Notes: generated from the letters alone by a model not told the origin. 64,000 bases of DNA from Planctomycetota bacterium (GCA_016873225.1 VGXS01000016.1:1-64000); one strand, 5' to 3'. Counted from the first letter of the stretch, positions 9,801 to 17,699 are shown. Translations and numbers: made by a program.

Positions 9801-10024
9801 TTGCTGGCGCTGGCGCCCCAGATCCATTTGGCCACCGCGCCCTTGGCAAGGTCGCTGCCGGCCACCGGCGGAGCGGCGGGAGTGTCATTCGTTTCAGCGG
9901 CGGAGGCGCGGCTTTCCAGAACCTCGGGCACCTGTGTCGCCACCGATTGGCCAAAAGCCGGCAGGGCCATGACCGCGGCGCCCACGATCCCCAACCATGA
10001 CTTCGCTTTCCAATTTCTCTTCAT
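6899..10024 (-). CDS. PVC-type heme-binding propeller dehydrogenase-like protein
   Basis: 1041 residues from the ATG at 10024 (GGAG 10 nt upstream; upstream in-frame starts are less well placed). Order: signal peptide ending in AFGQS; a beta-rich domain (about 60-180) reminiscent of rhamnosidase N-terminal carbohydrate-binding modules, with W-x-W and VNGKDAG; a six-bladed propeller of the PVC membrane-bound dehydrogenase type (about 205-590); an alpha-helical HEAT-like stretch; and a C-terminal cytochrome-c-like domain with CVVCH at 908-912 and the downstream Met in SLMPG. Probably oxidises sugars or sugar alcohols in the periplasm, but the substrate is unknown. Divergent from the oxidoreductase gene at 10183. 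Confidence 0.88.
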   Translation of the reverse strand: MKRNWKAKSWLGIVGAAVMALPAFGQSVATQVPEVLESRASAAETNDTPAAPPVAGSDLAKGAVAKWIWGASASKKYLMSKEVETGAVSKAVCRFTCDNEVKLKVNGKDAGASTEWQAPVTKDVTDMLKPGKNTILAEVANEGSAAGFAFKMIITGADGKTTEVVSDESWSVVEAGKPGATAKPKVVGKMGDNPWGNVFAGSVGRGGAQANQGFQLPEGFQIERLFTVPKATHGSWVCLTTDDKGRLIASDQGGMGLYRIIPGKPGTSEPTKVEKLDVKMTGAQGMLFAFGSLYVCANGGPGSGLYRLRDTNGDDQFDEVVKLKELRGGGEHGPHALRLSPDGKSILVSCGNHTLPPADFKKSRVPSNWSEDHLLPRQWDANGHARGILAPGGYIAKTDPEGKEWEIVSIGYRNQYDFAFNPEGEMFVYDADMEWDFGMPWYRPTRVNHATSGSELGWRSGTGKWPPYYVDSLPAMVDIGPGSPVGVEFGTGAKFPAKYQKALYICDWTFGTMYAIHTTPSGSTYAATKEEFVSRAPLPLTDVVIGKDGAMYFTVGGRGTQSELYRVTYVGKESTAPVVQGNDKSDANEQLRQLRRKLEEFHGDSKAGDEDLKLILANLSHKDRFIRYAARVALEHQGVAMWREAALATESPAGRIQGVVALARQGDKGLEDKAVDALLALDFKSFDDPTMLDWLRSLQVVFARMGEPGKATAAKALAALDPLFPAKNAFVNRELINLVVYLDSPTVAGKAAKLLAAPPEEAKDDSLGGLLARNSGYGGTINQVMANRPDAQKIHYLFALRNLKNHWTIDQRKAFFTALNEARTRSGGASYQGFLNNIEKDAYENAKDTDRLAIEALGLRKPAKAVSLPKPAGPGKAWTLDELAGLTKDGFKGRNFANGKKSFASARCVVCHRFNGEGGATGPDLSQVVGRFSPKDLAESIVDPNKVISDQYRASTIETNSGKVIAGKIVNETAAALVVVTDPEDSTKVLEVKKSDVESIKPSPVSLMPGKLIDGLNKDEVLDLLAYMLSRGDATSPFFGK

Positions 10025-10182
10025 GTCACGCATGCTCCGGTGGACTGGCTCGCCTCGAAATTTCCAATTGTAACACGAACGGCAGCCTTTCAAACTCCCC
10101 CGTGCATCGCCATCGCCCATGGGTTAGCATCTTGCAATCGACCCCCGCCCCGGCCATCCGACAATACTTTGGAAAACCTTCC

Positions 10183-11196
10183 ATGCCCCGATTGCTCACT
10201 CCATTCATTCTGGCCGCCGGCTTGTCGTGCCTTCCTTCGTTGGCGGCCGCCCAGGCCGAGGCACCCAAGCCTCTTCGCGCCGGCATGATCGGCCTCGACA
10301 CCTCGCATGTGCCGTCCTTCGCCAAGCTGTTCAACGGCCCCAAGGCCACGGGAGAACTGGCTGGCATCCGCATCGTGGCCGGCTACCCCGGCGGCACCGA
10401 CTTCGGCCCCAGCAAGACCCGCGTGGCCAAGTTCACCGAAGACCTCCGCGGCATGGGCGTTGAGATCGTCGATTCCATTCCCAAGCTGTTGGAAAAGGTG
10501 GATGTTGTTTTCATTGAAAGCGTTGATGGCCGCATCCACCTCAAGGAAGCCGCCCCGGTCATCAAGGCCGGCAAGCCCCTGTTCATCGACAAGCCCGCCG
10601 CGGGAACCCTGGCCGATGCCATCGCCATTTTCGACCTCGCCGCGCGGAACAAGGTTGCGTGCTTCTCCAGTTCGTCGGTGCGCTTCGGCGCGGGCCTGCA
10701 GGAGCTGAGGAAGAACCTCGCGCTTGGCACCATCGCCGGCGCCAGCACCTGGGGGCCATGCTCCTACCAGGAAGGCACGCCCGACCTGTTTTTCTACGGC
10801 ATTCATGGAGTGGAGGCGCTTTACACCCTCATGGGCACCGGGTGCGAGACCGTCACCCGCGTCCAGGCTGACGATGCCGACCTGGTGACCGGCGTTTGGA
10901 AGAATGGCCGTGTCGGCACCTACCGCGGCCTGAGGCGCAACAAGGCCGAGTTCGGCGCCGTGGCCTTTGGCACCAAGGCGATCGTTCCCATGACCAAGGG
11001 GGACGGCTACGAGCCCCTTTGCCGAGAAATCGGCAAGTTCTTCCGCTCCGGGGTCGCTCCCGTGCCCGCCGCCGAAACCATCGAGGTGCTGGCGTTCATG
11101 GAGGCCGCGGACGAGAGCAAGCGGCAGGGCGGCAAGCCCGTGGCGCTCGCCGATGTCATGGCCAAGGCCCGCGCCGCCGCCCCCAAGGCCGACTGA
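10183..11196 (+). CDS. Exported Gfo/Idh/MocA-like oxidoreductase, atypical Rossmann loop
   Basis: 337 residues from the ATG at 10183, which begins a signal peptide (ending near AAAQA). The N-terminal beta-alpha-beta starts RAGMIGLDTSHVPSF instead of the usual GxGxxG/A. The family EKP-type motif is DKPAA. The fold and length fit Gfo/Idh/MocA, but the changed nucleotide loop means cofactor binding may differ. It is followed 35 bp later by a second, canonical Gfo/Idh/MocA gene, so the two probably form one operon for sugar metabolism. Export of such enzymes with bound NAD(P) is common in planctomycetes through the Tat system, yet no twin arginine is seen here. Confidence 0.82.
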   Translation: MPRLLTPFILAAGLSCLPSLAAAQAEAPKPLRAGMIGLDTSHVPSFAKLFNGPKATGELAGIRIVAGYPGGTDFGPSKTRVAKFTEDLRGMGVEIVDSIPKLLEKVDVVFIESVDGRIHLKEAAPVIKAGKPLFIDKPAAGTLADAIAIFDLAARNKVACFSSSSVRFGAGLQELRKNLALGTIAGASTWGPCSYQEGTPDLFFYGIHGVEALYTLMGTGCETVTRVQADDADLVTGVWKNGRVGTYRGLRRNKAEFGAVAFGTKAIVPMTKGDGYEPLCREIGKFFRSGVAPVPAAETIEVLAFMEAADESKRQGGKPVALADVMAKARAAAPKAD

Positions 11197-11231
11197 TCCA
11201 TCTTCTTCAAGCTACCTTTCGGAGATCCGTC

Positions 11232-12686
11232 ATGAACCGTTCCCCCGACCGCCGCCTGTTCCTCGAGGATTCCATGCTCGCCGCCGCGGCGGCGGCGATG
11301 GCCTCGGCGCCCGTCGCGCTCGCCGCCGACGACAAGCCCACAGGCAGCCCGATGAACCGGGTCCGTGTCGCCATCATCGGCTGCCGCATCCGCGGCCGGG
11401 CCCACGCCGCCGAACTGGCCAAGCTGCCCGATGTCGAGATCACCCATGTCTGCGACCCCGACACCGACCTCTCCGCCGAACTGGCCGGCAAGGTGGAGAA
11501 GCAGGGTGGAAAGGCTCCCAGGCAAACGCAGGACATGCGCCGCATCTTCGAGGACAAGTCGGTCGACGCCGTCTTCATCTGCACGCCCAACCACTGGCAC
11601 TCGCTCGCCGGGATCTGGGCGATGCAGGCCGGCAAGGACGCCTATGTCGAAAAGCCGGTCAGCCACAACATCAGCGAGGGGCGCCGGCTGGCGCAGGTGG
11701 CGCGCAAGACCGGCCGCATCTGCCAGGGCGGCACCCAGAACCGCTCGAACATGGCGCTCGCCGAAGCTGTCGACTACATGAGGGCCGGCAAGCTTGGCGA
11801 GGTGAAGCTGGCCCGCAGCATCATCTATGGCGGCCGCGGGTCGATCGGCCCCAAGGGCAACTACGATGTCCCCAAGAATGTCGACTACAACCTCTTCATG
11901 GGGCCCGCTCCCCTTTCTCCCCTCACCCGCAAGAACCTCCATTACGACTGGCATTGGGACTGGCAGACCGGCAACGGCGAGCTGGGAAACAACAACATCC
12001 ACTCGATCGACATCTGCCGATGGGGCTTGGGCATCGAAGGCCTTTGCCGGTCGGCCATCAGCTATGGAGGCCGGTTCGGCTATACCGATGCCGGCGAGAC
12101 TCCCAACACCCAGGTTTGCGTGTTCGACTTCGGCGACAAGACGATCATCTCCGAGACGAGGGGCCTCAAGTCCCAACCGTTCCGCGAAGGCTTCACCGGC
12201 GGCTGGCTGTTCCACGGCACCGAGGGGTCCATCGCTGGCAACTCGCTCTTCGACCACGCGGGCAAGATGGTGAGCACCTTCTCGAGCAAGCGACGGTCGG
12301 AAAGCCACTTCGCCAACTTCATCCGCGCCGTCCGCGGCCGCAAGCGCGAGGAACTCAACGCCGAGATCACCGAGGGCCACCTTTCCACGGCGCTCTGCCA
12401 TGTGGGCAACATCTCGTGGAGGCTGGGCCAGGAGGCGAGCCCGGCGGAGATCCGCGAGCGGATGAAAGGCATCAAGGCGGCCGGGCATGCCGCCGACGCG
12501 CTCGACCGCACGCTCAGCCACCTGGCTGACAACATGGTCGACCCGGAAAAGACGAAATTCGTGCTGGGCGAGGTCCTCGCGATCGCCCCGGGCAAGGAGG
12601 AGTTCACCGGCAACGCCAAGGCCAACGCCCACCTCTCCCGCGACTACCGCAAGCCGTTCGTCGTGCCCGCCGAGTCGGAGGTTTGA
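11232..12686 (+). CDS. Tat-exported Gfo/Idh/MocA family oxidoreductase
   Basis: 484 residues; ATG at 11232 with GGAG 7 nt upstream. The N-terminus has a Tat-like leader (DRRLFLEDS followed by an Ala-rich hydrophobic run), consistent with export of a folded NAD(P)-loaded enzyme. The Rossmann domain starts near residue 43 (VRVAIIGCRIRGRAHA) and the family signature EKPVSHN is at 140-146. The C-terminal half matches the planctomycete long form, with HYDWHWDW-type Trp-rich and HSIDICRWGL segments. Likely a dehydrogenase of a sugar or inositol derivative. Second gene of a pair with the 10183 gene. REP-like repeats begin 34 bp after the stop. Confidence 0.92.
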   Translation: MNRSPDRRLFLEDSMLAAAAAAMASAPVALAADDKPTGSPMNRVRVAIIGCRIRGRAHAAELAKLPDVEITHVCDPDTDLSAELAGKVEKQGGKAPRQTQDMRRIFEDKSVDAVFICTPNHWHSLAGIWAMQAGKDAYVEKPVSHNISEGRRLAQVARKTGRICQGGTQNRSNMALAEAVDYMRAGKLGEVKLARSIIYGGRGSIGPKGNYDVPKNVDYNLFMGPAPLSPLTRKNLHYDWHWDWQTGNGELGNNNIHSIDICRWGLGIEGLCRSAISYGGRFGYTDAGETPNTQVCVFDFGDKTIISETRGLKSQPFREGFTGGWLFHGTEGSIAGNSLFDHAGKMVSTFSSKRRSESHFANFIRAVRGRKREELNAEITEGHLSTALCHVGNISWRLGQEASPAEIRERMKGIKAAGHAADALDRTLSHLADNMVDPEKTKFVLGEVLAIAPGKEEFTGNAKANAHLSRDYRKPFVVPAESEV

Positions 12687-12951
12687 CGGGCGGTTCTTGA
12701 ATTCGAGCCATCTAGTTGTCGAGCCGCCGACGCCAGTCGGCGGGTTTTCCCCCAATTGCATCACCGTTGAATTCAACCCGACGGCTTGCGCCGTCGGCTC
12801 GCCATTGGGGGAATATCGGATTTGGCGCTGTGGTCTACCTGCTATTTCGAGCCGCCGACGCCGTAATTGGTTGGGAAGAACCCGACGGCTTGCGCCGTCG
12901 GCTCGCCATTGGGGGTTGGCTGAGCTGGAGCCGCCGACGCCAGTCGGCGGG
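12687..12951. repeat. REP-like palindrome cluster (BIME-like) next to the RAYT gene
   Basis: Two palindrome variants alternate in opposite orientation. Variant 1 (begins GAGCCGCCGACGCC, ends GGCGGGTT) occupies 12721-12746 and 12928-12953, with a decayed piece near 12849-12863. Variant 2 (begins AACCCGACGGCTTGC, ends GTCGGCTC) occupies 12775-12800 and 12879-12904; each copy is followed by the same GCCATTGGGG tail. Each can form a GC-rich hairpin. This mirrored arrangement is how bacterial interspersed mosaic elements are built, and the adjacent gene is a REP-associated tyrosine transposase. No gene is seen in this stretch. The last copy overlaps the transposase stop codon. Confidence 0.85.
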
Positions 12952-13746
12952 TTACGCTTCTTCCCTTTCGTTCGGTCCCGTCGGCTCGAACCTGTCAGAG
13001 ATCCAAAGCACTAGGGGCCTGTGCTGGTTGCGCACATATTCCACCGCTGAACGCAGGGCCTTCTCGTGCGACAGCACCCGGGTGGAACCCGACTTGGTCC
13101 ACCAGGTTCCCGATTCGCGCTCGCCGAACCGGCGGTTCAGCTCGCGCGAGCCGTAACTTTTGAATTCTTGCAAAAGCCGTTCTCCGGGAACACCCTTGGG
13201 CGCCGTCACCACCAGGTGCGCATGGTTCGCCATGACGGCGACGGCGTGAAGCGGCCAACTCCTGAACTTAGCCACCCGGCGGGCCTCCTCAAGAAACAGA
13301 CTGGCTTGCGGGAGGTCGAGCCAAACCGGCTCGCCCCGCATTTGTTGAAGCGCATGGTGCCGAAGCCCTGGCATCGCGCGATCATAGGGGGTGCCGGGGA
13401 GGTTGTGGGTGACCCGCCCACTCGCGTTGGCGGCTCGAATCGTTTTGGCCGGCGGTGCTTCATCGTTCAACCCACTCGCGTTGGCGGCTCGAATCGTTTT
13501 GGCCGGCGGTGCTTCATCGTTCAACCCACTCGCGTTGGCGGCTCGAATCGAGTATCCTTGTGGCTCACAATCACCGTCGGCTTGAACCGTCGGCACAATA
13601 TTGAGTGAGGCGGCCTTCGAGCCGCCGACGCCAGTCGGCGGGTTCCCCAGCACACTCTCCACCACATTCCCGACAAAGCCACGCTCGTCTCCCGGCAGCC
13701 AGGTGCCGTAGGTGGTCCATGTCAGCAACCAGGAATCAGACTCCAT
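12952..13746 (-). CDS. REP-associated tyrosine transposase (RAYT, Y1 family) carrying REP-derived insertions
   Basis: 264 residues from the ATG at 13746 (AAGGG 7 nt upstream). The start WLLTWTTYGTWLPGDERGF is typical of RAYT/IS200-like Y1 transposases. The HUH motif is NHAHL (His175, His177) and the catalytic Tyr198 lies in FKSYGSRELN, so the active site is intact. Between the N-terminal block and the helix-rich middle lies foreign sequence: GNPPTGVGGS is the translation of a REP palindrome (13619-13644), and residues encoded by 13417-13549 are an 18-residue tandem repeat starting IRAANASG. All insertions keep the frame. RAYTs cut and move REP sequences. Whether this one still works is unknown. 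An in-frame extension to 14091 has no family similarity. Confidence 0.88.
   Translation of the reverse strand: MESDSWLLTWTTYGTWLPGDERGFVGNVVESVLGNPPTGVGGSKAASLNIVPTVQADGDCEPQGYSIRAANASGLNDEAPPAKTIRAANASGLNDEAPPAKTIRAANASGRVTHNLPGTPYDRAMPGLRHHALQQMRGEPVWLDLPQASLFLEEARRVAKFRSWPLHAVAVMANHAHLVVTAPKGVPGERLLQEFKSYGSRELNRRFGERESGTWWTKSGSTRVLSHEKALRSAVEYVRNQHRPLVLWISDRFEPTGPNEREEA
13417..13549 (-). repeat. 54-bp in-frame tandem repeat inside the RAYT gene
   Basis: Units start at 13417, 13471 and 13525: two full 54-bp copies and a partial third. The shared beginning is CCCACTCGCGTTGGCGGCTC on the plus strand, itself a diverged REP half-palindrome. 54 bp equals 18 codons, so the repeat adds the peptide unit IRAANASGLNDEAPPAKT without breaking the frame. 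The copies look identical by eye, suggesting recent duplication. Confidence 0.88.
13619..13644. repeat. REP palindrome inside the RAYT coding sequence
   Basis: An exact copy of variant 1 (begins GAGCCGCCGACGCC) as found at 12721 and 12928, but located within the transposase gene, where on the minus strand it encodes NPPTGVGGS in frame. Confidence 0.85.
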
Positions 13747-14081
13747 ACCCGGGCCCTTGAGGTTCTCTCGAGTCATGCCGCCCGAGCCGGAGCGGAGGTC
13801 ATGCGTGCGCCCGTGGCGCGGCGTCAGTATCTTCACCACCCAGCTTGAATGGTAAAACTGTCCGCCGACTCTTGACTTTGGCGCCGGCGAAGACTTCGCC
13901 TGTAAGTGTTCAAACACCCTGCCGAGGACATCCATCGAGCGGCGCCTTGCATTCGTGAATTCGATGGAGCCGACCAGGACGATGAGTTCGCTGTGGTTCT
14001 CCGCGATGGCGAGGAATATCTTGCACAAAAAATAATCCTGCTGAAAGTGTGGGAATCGCGCACACTGCCTATGATGGCCCC
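13747..14081. other. No confident gene (335 bp)
   Basis: Between the RAYT start and the next gene. The RAYT frame stays open leftward to 14091, but its translation shows no known motif, and other frames give only short peptides. It may be a decayed gene remnant. A clear promoter was not recognised. Confidence 0.5.
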
Positions 14082-14474
14082 ATGGAACCACCCATCCTCC
14101 ACTACCTCACCACCGGTTTGATTGCCTGGGCCCTGCTGGGCCTCATGGCGGCGGTCGCCGGTCTTTATTGGCAACCCAAGGCCGATCCCGATTGGTGGAG
14201 AGGCTTCTGGTTCATGAACGCCATCTGGGCGTTTATCGACGGCGCCATCGGCTGGTCCAACTTGCTTGCGCCCGCCGTCACCATGGAATTCCTGCGCAAT
14301 GTGCTGGCCATCAACAGCGGCCTCGATGTGGCTTACATCGCCTCGGGGGCGTTGATGGCCATGCGCTTCACTTCGCCGCTTGTCCGCGGCTTCGGCTGGG
14401 CCGTCATCCTGCAGGGGGCGTTCCTGTTCGTTTTCGACTTGTCTTTCCTCGCGTTGGCCATGCGTCAGGGTTGA
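14082..14474 (+). CDS. Four-helix membrane protein
   Basis: 130 residues from the ATG at 14082. Four hydrophobic segments are visible (about 8-27, 42-60, 75-93 and 100-125), with Trp-rich interfaces (DWWRGFWFMNAIWAFIDG). The pattern resembles small DUF6992-like or other uncharacterised four-TM proteins; no function can be assigned. No strong ribosome binding site is visible. An ATG 33 nt upstream is an alternative. The 3' end overlaps the convergent heme protein gene by 10 bp. Confidence 0.75.
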   Translation: MEPPILHYLTTGLIAWALLGLMAAVAGLYWQPKADPDWWRGFWFMNAIWAFIDGAIGWSNLLAPAVTMEFLRNVLAINSGLDVAYIASGALMAMRFTSPLVRGFGWAVILQGAFLFVFDLSFLALAMRQG

Positions 14475-17359
14475 CGCAAAGGCACTTGCCCCTGGTGCAT
14501 CAGGTAGGCGAAAAGGTCGCGCACCTGCGCCTCCGACAAAGTCTGCAATAACCCGTCGGGCATCAGCGACAATGGCGACACCCGGCTTTCCTCCACATCC
14601 GCAAGCGCCACCGCGCGTGTTTCCGTGGGCGTTCGCAGCGTGAGTGTCTGGTTGTTGCGCGCCATCACCAACCCCGTCAGGACCCGGCCATCCTTCAGCG
14701 CCAGCACCGTCATGCGGAACTCGGCGGGCACCGCCGCGGCGGGGTCGATGATGTTCTCAAGCAGGTAGTCGATGTTCGCTCGTCCCGATCCCGTGAGGTC
14801 GGGGCCCACCTTCTGACCCTCGCCATAAAGCACATGGCATGAGGCGCACGCCTTCTGGTAGAGCGCCCGGCCACTGGGAAGGTCCGCCTTGGCCAACGCG
14901 TCCGCCGGCAGTTTCGCCTTCCAATCGGCCATCAGTTTCCGGCGGTCGGCGGGAGTGTCGCGCAGTTCACCCCAGGCTTCGGAAACCATCGTGTCGAGCC
15001 GCGGATCCCCGAGCGAGCGGATCTGCCGCACATGGTAGGCGCCGACATCCTCGCGGGGTATCTTGCCGGGGCCAAGGTTCGCAAGCAGTTCGCGGGCGAA
15101 CGAAGGACGGGAGACCAGCGCCTCAAGGATCGCCGGCCTGTCGTGGGGATGGAACCTTCGGTACGACTGGGCCAGCCGCCGGGCCACGGCGGGATCATCA
15201 AACCCCGTCAGGCCGCGCGCCGCGGTGGCCGACAGGTCACGGTTTTCCAGCACCTTCTCGCACAGGGAACGCAAGTCGGGCGCCTTGGCGTCGATGAGGG
15301 TTTGCAGGGCCTGGTTGCGGACGCGGGGGTCGGCCTTGCCGTTGAGCACGAGGGCTCCCACCTCGGCCATGGCCCGGCCATCGCCAAACAGCGTGTCCAG
15401 TTCACGGACCACCCCGGGATGGGCGCGTGGCACGCCCGTGGAGGCGTAGGCTTCCCACGCCGCGGGTTTGGGAGCCTTGTGCCATCCCTGAAATCCCTCG
15501 CGCATGCCTGAAAGCATCGCCTGCTGGATGTCGGCGGGCAGGTCGGCGGCGCCGGCGAGCAGCGCGTTGAGGCCCGCGGCATCCCTGGCCGACCTCACGG
15601 CCAGGTGCCTCGCAAGCATGGCCATGGCCTCGGGCCACCGGCAAGCCAGGCCGATGCGCGCCAGGGCCGCGGGGTCACGGTCTCCCACGGGAATCAGGCC
15701 GAACCAGACAAGGAGGGGCAGGTTGGGGTCGCCGGCATCTCCCGCCCGGGCCACCAGCGCCGTGGCCAAGGGCGCGCGCCGGTCAACCGGCAGGCGCTGG
15801 ATCACGCTGGCCAGCGCCAGGCGCACGAGGCCGCTCGGGTCGGCCTTGGCCATGCGGGTGAACGCGGCCAACGCCTCGGGGTCGGACGGGTGGCGCGCTT
15901 CCGGAAGGGGCCCCATGAGGGTATCAAGAGGCCAGAAATCGGTGATGAGGCGGATGCCCCATGCGCGCACCGTCTCATCGGGATCGTTCAAAAGGGCGCG
16001 CAGCGATTCGGGCGTGGTTTTTCCAGCGCGGTAATCGGCCCACAGCGCCGGCAACCGGCCGCTTCCGGCGGCGCAGCGGGGCGTGATCATCGGCAGTTCC
16101 GGCTTGCCCGGCTTGCCATGGGTCACCTTGTAGATGCGGCCGCTGGTGCGGTGCACTCCCGTGTTCTCGTGGCATTCCCCGGCATCGCTCCAATCGACCA
16201 CGAAGACGCCGCCGTCGGGCCCCTCGGAGATTTCCATGCCGCGGAACCACGGGTCGGCGCTCACCAGCATGTCGGGTTCGTGCCGGCCGGCGAAACCCGC
16301 GCCCGAGCGTTCCAGCCTTTCCACATTGGCGCGCCTGCCATGCAGGTTGAGCGTGAGCAGCCTGCCCCGGAACGCCGCCGGCCAGTTGTTCCCCTGGTAA
16401 ATCATGGTGCCGCAGTGGGCGTGTCCGCCGCCCAGGTCGTTGGCCTTGCCATCCCGGCTGTTCTGCCAGCCGCCCTTGGTGTCGAAATGGTAGTGGTCGG
16501 CGATGGTGTCGAGGCGCTGGTACACCCCCGGGTTCACGCTCACCCCGGAAGGTTCGCGCAGGTGCGCTCCCGGCATCATGTGCCATAGGTGGCCATTGAC
16601 GGTGTTGACGAAGAACAGTTCGCCGTTGGCGTCCCAGTCGTGGCCCCAGGGGTTGGTGGTGCCGTGGGTGAGCACCTCCACCACCTTGCGGCCGGGGTGA
16701 TACCGCCAGATGCCGCCGCGGATGGGCGCGCGCAGGTGTTCGGGGGTTCCGGGCACTCCCAGCTTGCCGGGGCATGAATGACCGCAGCGGCCGTAAAGCC
16801 AGCCGTCGGGCCCCCAGCGCAGGCCGTTGGCGAAGTTGTGGGAACTGGCCTTGCCGACCTCGAACCCGTCGAGCACGGTCTGGGGCGGGCCGTCGGGCTT
16901 GTCATCGCCATCGCGGTCGGGGATGAACAAAAGGCGGGGTGGGCACATGAGCCACACGCCGCCCTGGCCCACCTCCACGCTGGTGAGCATCTGGACCTCG
17001 TCGGTGAAAACCGAGCGTTTCTCGGCCACGCCGTCGTTGTCGGCATCCTCGAGGATCACCACCCTGTCGCGGTGGGCGAGGTCGAAGCGCAGCGGCGATT
17101 CGGCGTAGGTGTAGTTTTCGGCCACCCACATGCGGCCGCGCGCGTCCCAGGCGATGCCGATGGGGTTTTGCACCCGGGGTTCGGCGGCGAACACGGTGAT
17201 GTTGAAGCCGGCGGGCAGGGCGAGGGCCTTTGCCGCGGCATCGGGTGACAGGGGAGGGGCCTTTCCCAGCGGCTCAGTATTTTTTGGCGCCGGGAAATCG
17301 TCGGCAAACGCGGGTGCGCAACCGAGGAAGGTGCCCAAAAGCGGAACAAGAAGGTTCAT
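14465..17359 (-). CDS. PVC-type heme-binding propeller dehydrogenase-like protein
   Basis: 964 residues from the ATG at 17359, which gives a signal peptide ending APAFADD; an ATG at 17386 is a possible alternative. The N-terminal propeller (about 45-450) begins LPAGFNITVFAAEPRVQNP, the hallmark opening of the PVC membrane-bound dehydrogenase family. A HEAT-like helical middle follows, then a cytochrome-c-like domain with CASCH at 838-842 and a distal Met in SLMPDG. Same architecture as the protein at 6899 but without its N-terminal carbohydrate-binding-like module. Likely a periplasmic redox enzyme for sugars or alcohols. Stands alone on the minus strand. Confidence 0.9.
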   Translation of the reverse strand: MNLLVPLLGTFLGCAPAFADDFPAPKNTEPLGKAPPLSPDAAAKALALPAGFNITVFAAEPRVQNPIGIAWDARGRMWVAENYTYAESPLRFDLAHRDRVVILEDADNDGVAEKRSVFTDEVQMLTSVEVGQGGVWLMCPPRLLFIPDRDGDDKPDGPPQTVLDGFEVGKASSHNFANGLRWGPDGWLYGRCGHSCPGKLGVPGTPEHLRAPIRGGIWRYHPGRKVVEVLTHGTTNPWGHDWDANGELFFVNTVNGHLWHMMPGAHLREPSGVSVNPGVYQRLDTIADHYHFDTKGGWQNSRDGKANDLGGGHAHCGTMIYQGNNWPAAFRGRLLTLNLHGRRANVERLERSGAGFAGRHEPDMLVSADPWFRGMEISEGPDGGVFVVDWSDAGECHENTGVHRTSGRIYKVTHGKPGKPELPMITPRCAAGSGRLPALWADYRAGKTTPESLRALLNDPDETVRAWGIRLITDFWPLDTLMGPLPEARHPSDPEALAAFTRMAKADPSGLVRLALASVIQRLPVDRRAPLATALVARAGDAGDPNLPLLVWFGLIPVGDRDPAALARIGLACRWPEAMAMLARHLAVRSARDAAGLNALLAGAADLPADIQQAMLSGMREGFQGWHKAPKPAAWEAYASTGVPRAHPGVVRELDTLFGDGRAMAEVGALVLNGKADPRVRNQALQTLIDAKAPDLRSLCEKVLENRDLSATAARGLTGFDDPAVARRLAQSYRRFHPHDRPAILEALVSRPSFARELLANLGPGKIPREDVGAYHVRQIRSLGDPRLDTMVSEAWGELRDTPADRRKLMADWKAKLPADALAKADLPSGRALYQKACASCHVLYGEGQKVGPDLTGSGRANIDYLLENIIDPAAAVPAEFRMTVLALKDGRVLTGLVMARNNQTLTLRTPTETRAVALADVEESRVSPLSLMPDGLLQTLSEAQVRDLFAYLMHQGQVPLRQP

Positions 17360-17466
17360 GGCGGAGGCCCCGGAATGAGCCTTCATTCTGCACGCCCGGC
17401 GCGGCGGCGCCAATCCCCCGGTTCCCGGCGCCCGGTTTGAATCCGGGCCCCCGGGGAGCAAGGCCG

Positions 17467-17670
17467 TCAGACAGCCTTGCGGAGTTCCTCGAAGAGGGAC
17501 TCGATGCCCTCGTGCTTGAAAAGTTCTTCCCGGCTCACGCCGAGGGGTGACCATGACTGGTGCTTGTCAATCTTTTGGATCGCCTTGGTGGCGTTTTCAA
17601 GCGAATTCATCAGCTTGCGCAGGGCTATCGAGGCCCTGGCCCTGTTGCCATCGCTGTTTCGGTTGGTCAT
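17467..17670 (-). CDS. Small helical protein, related to the 18502 gene product
   Basis: 67 residues; ATG at 17670 with GAGGAT 7 nt upstream. Basic N-terminus, mostly helical. Its C-terminal 30 residues align with the 92-residue protein encoded at 18502: both share W-x-x-LG, then 10-11 residues, GI, 6 residues, LR-x-A. No known family recognised. Last gene of the minus-strand accessory cassette that also encodes an ECF-like sigma factor. Confidence 0.6.
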   Translation of the reverse strand: MTNRNSDGNRARASIALRKLMNSLENATKAIQKIDKHQSWSPLGVSREELFKHEGIESLFEELRKAV

Positions 17671-17699
17671 TCGCTATCCTCAGGGTTCCGCCGGCCGTC

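Noticed and set aside
11007..12776. Long open frame (589 codons) opposite the Gfo/Idh/MocA gene
   Set aside because: Antisense frame in GC-rich DNA. The plus-strand protein has clear family motifs; the antisense translation has none.
13417..13549. CRISPR-like repeats
   Set aside because: Pure tandem repeat without spacers, in frame inside a coding sequence.
13747..14091. N-terminal extension of the RAYT protein by 115 residues
   Set aside because: No similarity to RAYTs; the start at 13746 has a ribosome binding site and begins at the family's usual N-terminus.
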